From Christensenella sp. UBA941 (GTDB taxonomy: Bacteria; Bacillota; Clostridia; Christensenellales; UBA941): DNA of 9,689 bases. This document shows positions 1 to 6,702 of this stretch, one piece after another. Location of the stretch: contig DBDD01000187.1 in NCBI GenBank assembly GCA_002293365.1, forward strand, positions 7,223 through 16,911, read 5' to 3'. How positions within the stretch are numbered: the stretch's first letter is position 1; every line of letters starts with the position of its first letter. Under the pieces are notes generated by a model, which saw nothing but the letters and a program-made list of their open reading frames with translations, did no database searches and was not told the origin of the DNA. Both the position numbers and the translations under genes were made by a program.

Positions 1-2
1 TT

Positions 3-86
3 TAGGTCGCGCTTTTGGGTCGCAAAACACCCGCCGGCTGCGTCTAGGTCGCGCTTTTGGGTCACAAAACGCCCGCAGGCTGCGGC
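3..86. repeat. Two tandem copies of a 42-bp direct repeat
   Basis: The stretch at 3-44 is repeated at 45-86 with a period of 42 bp and about 38 of 42 positions identical. Both copies begin TAGGTCGCGCTTTTGGGTC and end in a GGCTGCG-type motif. The array touches the left edge, so more copies may lie outside the window. The sub-motif TTTTGGGTCAC in copy 2 also occurs at about 2634-2642 inside the 203-bp element, so the two may belong to related repeat material. No coding potential is seen. Confidence 0.8.
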
Positions 87-115
87 CCTTGCCCTCTTTA
101 CTAAAGAGGTAAGGG
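86..115 (-). terminator. Hairpin downstream of the glycoside hydrolase gene, possible terminator
   Basis: An inverted repeat lies 5 bp past the stop codon of the hydrolase gene. The inner stem is CCTCTTT/AAAGAGG (93-99 with 103-109) with a 3-nt loop, and the outer stem is CCCTT/AAGGG (86-90 with 111-115), separated by a small internal loop. There is no T-run directly after it on the minus strand, so it is not a textbook intrinsic terminator. It could act as a 3'-end stabiliser or a weak terminator. Confidence 0.45.
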
Positions 116-120
116 TCGTT

Positions 121-2439
121 TTACCAATATATTTCGATTTTGCCGCCGTTTGTTGTTTGCGTATTGGTTAATTCGGCCTCTTGGCCGTTTATTAGCACGC
201 GAATAGGCGTTTTATCTCGCAAAAACGCAAGCGAAACGGCGCGTTTTTGCGGCGGAACGGTGATTGTTGCGTAATGCGCGCCGTATTCGAAGCGCGTAAA
301 CCGCCCTATAGCCTCCGTTTCGAGCACATTTTCACCGTTTATGGCCAATTTCGTGCCGCTTTCATCGCATTTTAACGAAAAACGCTGCTCTCCAAGCGAA
401 AAATTATCGATTTCGAACGCGCCGCCCGATATACTGCCGAAGCTGACGCCGAATAAAGGGTCGCGGTCGATGTGCTCCATGATCCACATCAGCGGATATA
501 GCGCTCCCCAGCCGTAAAACGGGTCGGTATCGACAGAATCGTCGCCGCGGCCGGTAAAGGTATTGTGGTTTTCGTAGCAGGCGCGCTCATTAAGCCAGCC
601 GCGCCCGAAATGCGCCATGATTTTGTCGAGTAATCGCCTTGCTTCCTGCCATTTTCCATAGCGTTTCAGGCCGATATACGTGAAGAAATTCAGCGGAGGC
701 CACGCCCGCCCGCGCCAGTAGACGTTGTCGTTTACCGCTTCGGACTTGAGCCAAATAGAAGGCAGCGGAAATTCAGTCCAAAACTCCGCTTCGTCGAAGA
801 TATGCTCTATGAGCTTTTCCGCTCGTTCCTCGCCTGGAATGCCCGCCGCTAGGGGGTAAAAGCTCGTCGGGCTCGGCGGCTGGAAGCCAATTTCCCAGTG
901 TTTATTGGCGTAGAGCGCGTTTTCGCCGTCCCAAAGCGTTTCGTCGATCTTCTTTTTCAGCGCGTCCGTACGCTTTTTTAGCGTATCCGCGTTCGTATCG
1001 CCGCCCAAGCGAAGCGCGATTTGCGCCAGACATTCGCCTTCGAGCGCAAGGATGCTGTTGAGCGCGATATCCTCCATGTTTAGCGTGTTCGTCCCCGGAA
1101 TAAAGCGGGCCGAGTCGTGCATGGGGCTGTTGTCCATACTCGATTCGTCCTTTGCGGCGAGCTTTGTGCCTACGAAATGGCCAAAACCCGTTTGCGAGCT
1201 GCCGTATTCCAATACGCCGTTTTTGTTGCCGTCGCGGTTTTTAAACCACCATTCATGCGCCCGGAGAAAGACGGGATACAGCTCGCGCAACAGGGCTATG
1301 TCGCCCGTTATCAAGTAATATTGATAGAGGATATAGCCCGCTATCGGCGGCTGGGAGCGATCCACCCATTCGGTAAACTCGGACATCAGGCACGCGAGGT
1401 TGCCTTCCGGCGTCATATTGTCCGCCGCGGCCATGATACAGGCGCGCGCCGTGGTCACATCGCCGAGGTACGCGTTTATCAGCCCGTGCATTAAAATATC
1501 GTTTATCCAGACGAACCAGCCGCCGAACTTGCGGTCGATCCAATACCGCGTGATAGACGTGAATACACGCCCGTTTTTGCGATCCGCGATTGTGTTCCAG
1601 GCCATGACGTCGCTGAGGGCCTCCATAGCGAAGGCGTTTTCGCCCGTCAGTTTCGGCAAACCGGCAAGATGCGCGGCTTTAAGCGCGCCCATGTCCTCTT
1701 CGAGTGCCATGCGCGCCTTGGCATACGCGAGGTTATAATCGCTCGCCGCGCTGACGGCGAAGACGATTTCCGGCGTTTCCTCTAAATTGTACTGCGCTCC
1801 GTACCACGATGCCCTACATTCGGGCGAAAAGCCTTGCTCATAGGGCTTGGCTTTGCAGGGCTCGCAGTCCTCTGCGGCCCGCTGCCGGGGCCGGGGCATC
1901 GGCGCGTAGTAGCCTAGCGTTTCCAGCGCCTTGCCGAGGTCGTCCGGGGCGTCCATCAGGCAATCCTTGATGGGCTTATCTAAAAACGCCGCCGCGAACC
2001 GATAGCTGCGATACGAAGCGTGAAAGGCGTCTTTATTTTTCTCGACGCCTCCGCTTTCGGGCGAAAAAGCTTGAGCATCGCCTTGCGCCGAGCGAGCGGG
2101 CGCTTGCTCAAAACCCATAGCGAGCGCGACTTGGAAGCGCAGGCCCCATTCGCCCGGCTTTATCGAGCGGATACGGCAAAGGACGGTATAGTCGTCCGTC
2201 TTGGCGTACTCGATTTCGAGCACAGTCCCGCCGTGCTCGGCTTGCAGGCGACAATACTTCCCGTCGGGATGGTGCTCGAAGAGCTTGATATTCTTTGCGA
2301 ATGGGAAATTCGTGTAAGAATCCGCCGCGTAGCTGACCGCGCCGACGCGGATCGAAAACCCCGCCGGAAGGAATTCCATCGCAGCCGGGCTTTTCGAATC
2401 CCAGGTGTTCCAATATTTTGTGCATGGAATGTTGTACAT
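121..2439 (-). CDS. Glycoside hydrolase, GH63/MGH1-like (alpha/alpha)6 barrel
   Basis: A 772-residue protein without a signal peptide or membrane segment, so probably cytoplasmic. Residues 1 to about 230 look like an N-terminal beta-rich domain, about 265-660 form the barrel, and 664-772 look like a C-terminal beta domain. Barrel motifs typical of GH63 and mannosylglycerate-hydrolase-like enzymes are visible: ESSMDNSPMHD (432-442), YWRGRAWPP (574-582), CYENHN (621-626) and FYGWGALYPL (641-650). By family analogy D436 would be the general acid and E623 the base of an inverting hydrolysis of an alpha-glycoside. A DGNKNGVLEYG segment (403-413) resembles the metal-binding-like loop common in this group. 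The ATG at 2439 has GGAGG at 2445-2449, five bases upstream. The gene follows the pot operon in the same direction but is separated by a 203-bp repeat element, so it may be transcribed independently. The substrate cannot be read from sequence; trehalase-like GH37 is a less likely alternative. Confidence 0.8.
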   Translation of the reverse strand: MYNIPCTKYWNTWDSKSPAAMEFLPAGFSIRVGAVSYAADSYTNFPFAKNIKLFEHHPDGKYCRLQAEHGGTVLEIEYAKTDDYTVLCRIRSIKPGEWGLRFQVALAMGFEQAPARSAQGDAQAFSPESGGVEKNKDAFHASYRSYRFAAAFLDKPIKDCLMDAPDDLGKALETLGYYAPMPRPRQRAAEDCEPCKAKPYEQGFSPECRASWYGAQYNLEETPEIVFAVSAASDYNLAYAKARMALEEDMGALKAAHLAGLPKLTGENAFAMEALSDVMAWNTIADRKNGRVFTSITRYWIDRKFGGWFVWINDILMHGLINAYLGDVTTARACIMAAADNMTPEGNLACLMSEFTEWVDRSQPPIAGYILYQYYLITGDIALLRELYPVFLRAHEWWFKNRDGNKNGVLEYGSSQTGFGHFVGTKLAAKDESSMDNSPMHDSARFIPGTNTLNMEDIALNSILALEGECLAQIALRLGGDTNADTLKKRTDALKKKIDETLWDGENALYANKHWEIGFQPPSPTSFYPLAAGIPGEERAEKLIEHIFDEAEFWTEFPLPSIWLKSEAVNDNVYWRGRAWPPLNFFTYIGLKRYGKWQEARRLLDKIMAHFGRGWLNERACYENHNTFTGRGDDSVDTDPFYGWGALYPLMWIMEHIDRDPLFGVSFGSISGGAFEIDNFSLGEQRFSLKCDESGTKLAINGENVLETEAIGRFTRFEYGAHYATITVPPQKRAVSLAFLRDKTPIRVLINGQEAELTNTQTTNGGKIEIYW

Positions 2440-2511
2440 TTTTGCCTCCGGTTTTCCATCTGCCTGTAGGGGCGAACTGCGTTCGCCCGTTGTATATTAA
2501 CGTTCGTTTTT

Positions 2512-2544
2512 TATTCCGCATTGGGCGAAGCTCAATGCGGAATA
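2512..2544. repeat. GAA-triloop hairpin (GCGAAGC core), first of a pair
   Basis: Fifteen base pairs (one G-T wobble) flank a GAA loop at 2527-2529 on the plus strand; the core is GGCGAAGCT. The stem arms are TATTCCGCATTG and CAATGCGGAATA. A run of six T precedes it on the plus strand. It aligns with the hairpin at 6563-6595: the stem sequence differs but pairing is kept. Confidence 0.8.
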
Positions 2545-2551
2545 TTTTATT

Positions 2552-2586
2552 AGTATTATTGCGCGGCTGCGCCGCGCAACAATACT
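2552..2586. repeat. GCA-triloop hairpin (GCGCAGC core on minus), second of a pair
   Basis: Fifteen of sixteen positions pair around a TGC loop at 2568-2570 (GCA on the minus strand). The centre is TTGCGCGGC/GCCGCGCAA and there is one A-C mismatch at 2558/2580. It aligns with the perfect hairpin at 6606-6638, in which this mismatch position is a proper G-C pair. Confidence 0.8.
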
Positions 2587-2616
2587 GGGATCAATCGTTA
2601 ATCCGGTTGAGGTTAA

Positions 2617-2652
2617 GGTCACGGGCGAACATTTTTGGGTCACGGGCGAACA
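2617..2652. repeat. 15-bp direct repeat, 21-bp period
   Basis: GGTCACGGGCGAACA occurs at 2617-2631 and again at 2638-2652, separated by TTTTTG. The second copy runs into the right inverted end of the 203-bp element, so the inner arm of that end (CGGGCGAAC) is effectively duplicated. This suggests a local duplication or nested insertion of the element end. Confidence 0.85.
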
Positions 2653-2667
2653 CAGTTCGCCCCTACA

Positions 2668-3723
2668 TCATTCTTCTTTGAAATAAAGCATCATCTCTTT
2701 AACGGGTTTCACATACGCCGCCGCCCCGACCTCATACTTTTCCATATCGAGGCTGATAACCGCGGCTTCGACTTCGTCGCCTCCAAGCGAGCCGAATAGG
2801 CGGCAGACGGTTCCCGAGAATACGCGCCGCTTGATAACGAATTTTTCCGCGCCCGCGAACGGCTCGGCGGCTATAATAAAGTGTTCGCCGCGCACGGCTA
2901 GGCACACGGCGTCGCCGGCCTTTCCGCCCGCGTAGTTTACCGGAAACGCCCAGCCGTCGCCCACGATCGTCCATTCGCCGCCGGCGTTTCGGAGCGTACC
3001 CCTTAGAAGATTCGCTTTGCCTAAAAAATCCGACGCGAAAGCCGAATTTGGGCGCGTATAGAGCGTATATGGATCGGCCTCCTGCTCGACTTTCCCGCCC
3101 TTCATCAAGATTATACGGTCGGACAGCGTCAGCGCCTCCTCCTGGTCGTGCGTGACGAATAGCGTCGTTATACCGACCTTTTGCTGAACCTGGCGCAATT
3201 CGCCTTGCATCTCGGCGCGTACCTTCCTATCGAGCGCGGAAAGCGGCTCGTCCAGCAAGAGCAGCTTCGGCTCTATGACGAGAGCGCGCGCCAGCGCCAC
3301 GCGCTGCTGCTGGCCGCCCGATAGCTTCGTTACCTTCCGGGCGCCGAGGCCGTCGAGCTTGACTAGCTTGAGCGCCGCTTGAGCGCGTTCGTCGATTTCA
3401 GCTTTGGGCAGCTTGCGCACATTCAGGCCGTAGGCGATATTTTGAAATACGTTCATCGTCGGGAACAGCGCGTAGTTTTGGAATACCATGCCGATATTGC
3501 GCTTTTCGGCGGGCTTATTCGTTACATCCTCGCCGCCTATGAGAACCGAGCCGGAATCCGGCGATATCAGGCCGCTGACTATGCGCAAAATCGTCGTCTT
3601 GCCGCAGCCGGACGGGCCCAATAGCGTAACGAACTCGCCCTTTTCGACGGAGAAGCTTATGTCCGAAAGGACTTGTGTTTCACCGAAGGATTTATGAAGG
3701 TTGTTGACGGTTAGATAGGGCAT
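2668..3723 (-). CDS. potA: ABC transporter ATP-binding protein, PotA-like
   Basis: A 351-residue ATPase that would energise the polyamine-type importer encoded by the three genes before it. Walker A GPSGCGKT is at 36-43, the Q-loop glutamine at Q82, signature LSGGQ at 134-138, Walker B LLLLDEP at 154-160 with catalytic E159, and the switch histidine at H192 in THD. Residues from about 235 to the end form the C-terminal regulatory TOBE-type domain seen in the spermidine/putrescine, iron and sugar subfamily. The length is normal or slightly short for PotA. The ATG at 3723 has AGGAGG at 3728-3733 lying inside the potC coding region, and the gene overlaps potC by 32 bp, which suggests translational coupling. 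It is the last gene of the operon; its TGA stop abuts the 203-bp repeat element. The ATPase alone does not prove the substrate, because PotA, FbpC and related proteins look alike. The polyamine call comes from the binding protein. Confidence 0.9.
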   Translation of the reverse strand: MPYLTVNNLHKSFGETQVLSDISFSVEKGEFVTLLGPSGCGKTTILRIVSGLISPDSGSVLIGGEDVTNKPAEKRNIGMVFQNYALFPTMNVFQNIAYGLNVRKLPKAEIDERAQAALKLVKLDGLGARKVTKLSGGQQQRVALARALVIEPKLLLLDEPLSALDRKVRAEMQGELRQVQQKVGITTLFVTHDQEEALTLSDRIILMKGGKVEQEADPYTLYTRPNSAFASDFLGKANLLRGTLRNAGGEWTIVGDGWAFPVNYAGGKAGDAVCLAVRGEHFIIAAEPFAGAEKFVIKRRVFSGTVCRLFGSLGGDEVEAAVISLDMEKYEVGAAAYVKPVKEMMLYFKEE

Positions 3724-4498
3724 TTGGCCTCCTGTTCAGCTTATTCAGCAGCAGCACGACCGCGAGCGTCACGATAATAAGCAGCGCCGAAAGCGCGTTC
3801 ATATCGGGCTTATACCCCGAGCGGATCATCGTGAAAATCTCCATCGGGAGCGTATTCACGCCGAACGGAGCGAGAAAATATTGCATAGCGAACGCGTTGA
3901 AGCATACCATGAACGCCATTAGCCCGCCCGCAACGACGCCGGGCAGGAGCATCGGCAGTGTGACGTCCCAAAACACCTTGAAGCGGTTCGCGCCCAGCAA
4001 GCGCGCGGCGTCCTCTGGCGCGCGGTCGGCCTCGTGAAATCTGGCGGCGGCCATCATCACACAATACGGCAGCACCACTATCAGATTGCCCAAATACATC
4101 CCGGTATACGAGCGCCCCAGCCCCGTCATATTAAAGATCAACAGCAGCGCTACGGCCTGTACGAGCCAAGGGATAACTATAGGGACGTTATTCACGGCCA
4201 TGAAGAGCGAGCGCGCGCGCCGGGGCAGATATTGTACGCCCAGCGCGGCGGCCGTCCCGAGGAGCATAGCTGAAAGCGCGACGGCAAAAGACAGCTCGAG
4301 CGAAAGCAGCGCCGATTCTATGAGCGCCTCGCCGGTAAAGAGCAGCTCGTACCATTCCAGCGTAAAGGCGAACGGCAGCATGCCAAAGGGCGTCTTATTG
4401 AACGACATTATTATTATAACCGCTATAGGCGCGAAAAGGATGAAATAAGTTGCGTAAAGCCATATGCGCATCGTGCGGTTGAAGCCCTTGCTATGCAA
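3692..4498 (-). CDS. potC: ABC transporter permease, PotC-like
   Basis: A 268-residue inner-membrane permease with about six hydrophobic segments, the first at roughly 13-32. The cytoplasmic EAA loop that contacts the ATPase is visible at about 159-187 (PEDAARLLGANRF, then VTLPMLLPG). With PotB it would form the translocation channel. The chosen start is a TTG at 4498, because a full AGGAGG (4506-4511) sits seven bases upstream. The first in-frame ATG, at 4471, has no good ribosome binding site. The A of AGGAGG is the terminal base of the 78-bp repeat at 4511-4588, so the repeat is flush against the translation signal. The 3' end overlaps potA by 32 bp. Family assignment is firm; substrate is inferred from the operon. 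Confidence 0.88.
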   Translation of the reverse strand: MHSKGFNRTMRIWLYATYFILFAPIAVIIIMSFNKTPFGMLPFAFTLEWYELLFTGEALIESALLSLELSFAVALSAMLLGTAAALGVQYLPRRARSLFMAVNNVPIVIPWLVQAVALLLIFNMTGLGRSYTGMYLGNLIVVLPYCVMMAAARFHEADRAPEDAARLLGANRFKVFWDVTLPMLLPGVVAGGLMAFMVCFNAFAMQYFLAPFGVNTLPMEIFTMIRSGYKPDMNALSALLIIVTLAVVLLLNKLNRRPNALSNRQQPS

Positions 4499-4505
4499 AA
4501 TACGT

Positions 4506-4511
4506 CCTCCT
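4506..4511 (-). promoter_or_regulatory. Ribosome binding site that decides the TTG start of potC
   Basis: AGGAGG on the minus strand, seven bases before TTG at 4498. Its first A is the last base of the repeat ending CCCCTACA, so repeat and ribosome binding site share one base. Confidence 0.8.
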
Positions 4512-4588
4512 GTAGGGGCGGATGGTAATCCGCCCGCAGATTGCCGACTAATAGTTTCGTTGCGGGCGGATCGCCATCCGCCCCTACA
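4511..4588. mobile_element. 78-bp palindromic repeat (short MITE-like element) in the pot operon
   Basis: Inverted ends of 28 bp (4511-4538 and 4561-4588) match at 26 of 28 positions and begin TGTAGGGGCGGATGG. Each end folds on itself (GGGCGGAT with ATCCGCCC across four bases). Only 22 bp lie between the ends, and the GNA-type hairpin pair of the larger elements is absent. The element fills almost exactly the space between the potB stop (4592-4594) and the potC ribosome binding site, so it enlarges what would otherwise be a tight gene junction without breaking either gene. In mRNA the whole element could fold into one long stem. Confidence 0.8.
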
Positions 4589-4591
4589 AAA

Positions 4592-5431
4592 TTACACCCC
4601 CGCAGCGCGGCCCATGCCACGGTTTATTATAGCCATTATTCCCGCCAAAGCGACCAAAAACACGAACGAGAGCGCCGCGCCGTAGCCCATATTCAGCACC
4701 TCGGAGAACTGCGAGTTGATCAGCGAGCCGACCATCATGCCGCTCGCGCCGCCTATGAGCTCCGGCTCTACGAAGCTGCCCGTTACGGGGACGAGCACGA
4801 GCAATATGCCAGAGAGCAGCCCAGGCAGGCTCATGGGGAACACGACGCGCCGGAACGTAAACCACATTCCGGCTCCGAGCGAACGCGAGGCGAAGAGTAG
4901 ATCGTCGCCGATACCTTCGAGCGAGGTATACAGGCTTAAAATCATATACGGCAGATATTCGTAAACTAAAACGATAACGACCGCGGCGTTTGAGTAGAGG
5001 ATCGACGTCGCCGGGTCGGCAAGATTCAGCATGCCGAAGAACGTCATTATAAGCCCCTTGGATTGGAACAACGTCATGATCGCGTAGATGAGCAAAAGCT
5101 GGCTTGTGAAGAACGGAACGATTACGAGCGACATCATGAGGCTGCGCCGCCGCTCCTTTACGACCTTCGCAAGCGCCCACGCGGCGGGATACGCGATTAT
5201 GATACAGATAGCCGTTACCAACAGCCCGATTAAGACGGACTTACCCAAGAGCCTTGGGAACGTCCAGCTTGAAAAAGCGCGGATGAAGTTAGCCGCCGTA
5301 AAGCCGGATATTTGGCCGGCGGGGGAGAGGTTTCCGGCGACGAAGCTGAAAAGCGCCAGCATCGCGAGAGGCACGAGCGACAGGCATAGAAAAAGCGCCG
5401 CGCTCGGGAGCGCGGGGAGGGCCTTTTTCAT
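4592..5431 (-). CDS. potB: ABC transporter permease, PotB-like
   Basis: A 279-residue integral membrane protein with a first hydrophobic segment at about 9-31 and several more. The EAA-type cytoplasmic loop is at about 177-205 (DDLLFASRSLGAG, then VVFPMSLPGLL), followed by FVEPELIGG (220-228), a stretch typical of PotB-class permeases. It would pair with PotC to form the channel. The ATG at 5431 overlaps the potD TGA by four bases (ATGA), a translational coupling arrangement; the upstream ribosome binding site is only a weak AAGG. Length is normal for the family. Substrate is inferred from PotD. Confidence 0.88.
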   Translation of the reverse strand: MKKALPALPSAALFLCLSLVPLAMLALFSFVAGNLSPAGQISGFTAANFIRAFSSWTFPRLLGKSVLIGLLVTAICIIIAYPAAWALAKVVKERRRSLMMSLVIVPFFTSQLLLIYAIMTLFQSKGLIMTFFGMLNLADPATSILYSNAAVVIVLVYEYLPYMILSLYTSLEGIGDDLLFASRSLGAGMWFTFRRVVFPMSLPGLLSGILLVLVPVTGSFVEPELIGGASGMMVGSLINSQFSEVLNMGYGAALSFVFLVALAGIMAIINRGMGRAAGV

Positions 5432-6516
5432 CCCGCCTTAACCCTATTCCACAGCTCCAGCCAAGCGTCGCGCGTGGCCTCGTCTTGATACGCTTGCATA
5501 ACGAGGTTGTCCGGCGGCTCGGGATAGATGAAAAACGCCTTTTTCATATCGTCGCTCAGCTCGTTCAGCACTATTTCATTCGCGGGGCACGCGCCCTCCG
5601 GGTCGTTCACAAAGCCGTTTTGAAACTGCTGTGAGCTCATGAAGTCGACCCATTTCAGCGCGAGGTCGTAATTCGGGGCGTCCTTGGCTATAGCCCAATA
5701 GTCGATCCAGCCGACGGCCCCCTCCTTCGGGTAGATATAGCTTAGCGGCTCGCCGCTTCTATAGATGGAGCTTGCCGAGCCGACCCACATATTGCCGATG
5801 ACGATTTCGCCGGCGAGGTAGGGCTTCGCGTACGCGTCGTAGCTATCCCACCAGGTCTTGGCGTTCGCTTTCAGCGCCAGGAGCGCCTCCTCGACTTTGG
5901 TTAAATCCGGGTTTTGCGGATCGGGTTCGTTCAGATACATCGCCGCCGTGAGTATCGCCGTGTTGTAGTCGTCGAAATATGCGACCTTTCCGGCGTATTT
6001 TTCATCCCAGAGCGCGCTCCAGGAGTCGATGGGCTCGGTTATAACCGTTGGATTATAGCCGAGCGACGTCGTCCCCCATGCCCACGGCACGCCGTAGACG
6101 TTGTTATCCGCGTCGTACGCGTCGGGGAATGAGCGCAGCGTTTCGCGCAGCTCACCGTAGTTTTCGAGCTTCGATATATCGATCGGCTGTATAATGCCTT
6201 CCTCTACACAGCGGCGAATATAGTTCGTATTCGGCAGGATGCAATCGATCGTGCCGAAGCCGCCAGTTTGCAGCATCGTTAGCATCTCTTCGAGCGAGTT
6301 GAAATATACGTGCTCGACTTTACAACCGTACATCTCTTCGAAAACGGGCACGGAATAGTCCTTGTCGGAACCGTAGCTCTTCCAGTTCATGACTGTGAGC
6401 GTCGGAATTTCACCGCCGCTGCCCGGCGCTTCGTTCGCGGCGGGCGCGGGCGCGCAGCCGAAGAGGGAGGTGAGAATGAGCGCTAGGGCAAGTAGGATGC
6501 AGATGCGTTTTGTCAT
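5428..6516 (-). CDS. potD: Spermidine/putrescine-type solute-binding lipoprotein, PotD-like
   Basis: A 362-residue substrate-binding protein and the first gene of the operon. The start at 6516 was chosen over an in-frame upstream start at 6540 because AGGAGA lies five bases before it and it gives a clean signal: MTKR, hydrophobic core 5-20, and a lipobox-like LFGC with Cys21 as the lipid-modified residue. Phe at -2 is slightly unusual. Compared from memory with E. coli PotD, several polyamine-pocket positions are recognisable: W45 and Y48 in NWKSY, the PNTNY segment (95-99), W244 in NMWVGSA, and W270 and D272 in GWIDYW. Other pocket positions differ: the residue equivalent to the pocket glutamate appears to be T186 in FDDYNT, and the GYPTPN segment reads GACPAN here, losing a tyrosine. 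A polyamine is the best guess, but specificity may be shifted towards a related amine or other small ligand. Confidence 0.85.
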   Translation of the reverse strand: MTKRICILLALALILTSLFGCAPAPAANEAPGSGGEIPTLTVMNWKSYGSDKDYSVPVFEEMYGCKVEHVYFNSLEEMLTMLQTGGFGTIDCILPNTNYIRRCVEEGIIQPIDISKLENYGELRETLRSFPDAYDADNNVYGVPWAWGTTSLGYNPTVITEPIDSWSALWDEKYAGKVAYFDDYNTAILTAAMYLNEPDPQNPDLTKVEEALLALKANAKTWWDSYDAYAKPYLAGEIVIGNMWVGSASSIYRSGEPLSYIYPKEGAVGWIDYWAIAKDAPNYDLALKWVDFMSSQQFQNGFVNDPEGACPANEIVLNELSDDMKKAFFIYPEPPDNLVMQAYQDEATRDAWLELWNRVKAG

Positions 6517-6562
6517 TTTTATCTCCTGTAGGGTTACCACCCATATTTAAATACGCATTTCA

Positions 6563-6595
6563 TATTGCGCATCTGGCGAAGCCCGATGCGCAATA
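6563..6595. repeat. GAA-triloop hairpin (GCGAAGC core), first of a pair
   Basis: Fourteen of fifteen positions pair around GAA at 6578-6580; the core is GGCGAAGCC with one T-C mismatch at 6574/6584. The stem TATTGCGCATC/GATGCGCAATA differs from that at 2512-2544 by paired changes that keep the helix. Confidence 0.8.
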
Positions 6596-6605
6596 ATCAT
6601 TATTT

Positions 6606-6638
6606 ATACTGTTGCGCGGCGCAGCCGCGCAACAGTAT
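6606..6638. repeat. Perfect 15-bp GCA-triloop hairpin, second of a pair
   Basis: ATACTGTTGCGCGGC pairs perfectly with its complement across a GCA loop at 6621-6623. It lies 10 bases after the GAA-loop hairpin, the same layout as at 2512-2586. The stem is nearly the same as at 2552-2586. Confidence 0.85.
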
Positions 6639-6666
6639 TTGATCGATGAAAAGCGTCTTTAGCGCA

Positions 6667-6683
6667 GGCGGCAAGACGCCGCC
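6667..6683. repeat. GC-rich hairpin inside the element
   Basis: GGCGGC (6667-6672) pairs with GCCGCC (6678-6683) across AAGAC. No T-run follows on either strand, so it is probably a structural part of the repeat and not an intrinsic terminator. Confidence 0.55.
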
Positions 6684-6702
6684 CTTGCAACTAAGGATGC
6701 AG

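Larger units (their letters stand above)
2465..2667. mobile_element. 203-bp MITE-like element with 25-bp inverted ends
   Basis: The left end (2465-2489) and right end (2643-2667) are inverted copies with one mismatch in 25 bp, beginning TGTAGGGGCGAACTG. Each end is itself a small palindrome, with GGGCGAAC pairing to GTTCGCCC across a 3-nt loop. Between the ends lie two strong hairpins (2512-2544 and 2552-2586) and a 15-bp direct repeat. No open reading frame of note is inside, so any movement would need a transposase supplied in trans. The element fills the gap between the potA stop codon (first base at its right edge) and the region just upstream of the hydrolase ribosome binding site. No target site duplication is evident. 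Its architecture matches the element at 6527-6773. Confidence 0.75.

Noticed and set aside
3..86. CRISPR array at the left edge
   Set aside because: The two units are directly adjacent with no unique spacer, and no cas gene is present.
2020..2469. Plus-strand frame of 149 codons and similar frames over the hydrolase gene
   Set aside because: All lie antisense to a well-supported catalytic-domain gene and have no motif of their own.
2513..2586. Integron attC site or tRNA-like structure
   Set aside because: The hairpins are simple near-perfect stems with triloops; the conserved attC core sites and extrahelical bases, and tRNA arms, are not seen.
4584..5180. 198-codon minus-strand frame overlapping potB in another frame
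   Set aside because: It overlaps a permease with clear family motifs; its Arg-rich composition is typical of a frame shadow.
6517..6540. Upstream in-frame start for potD adding eight residues
   Set aside because: The start at 6516 has AGGAGA at the right distance and gives a proper lipoprotein signal; the upstream start would place the repeat end inside the coding region.
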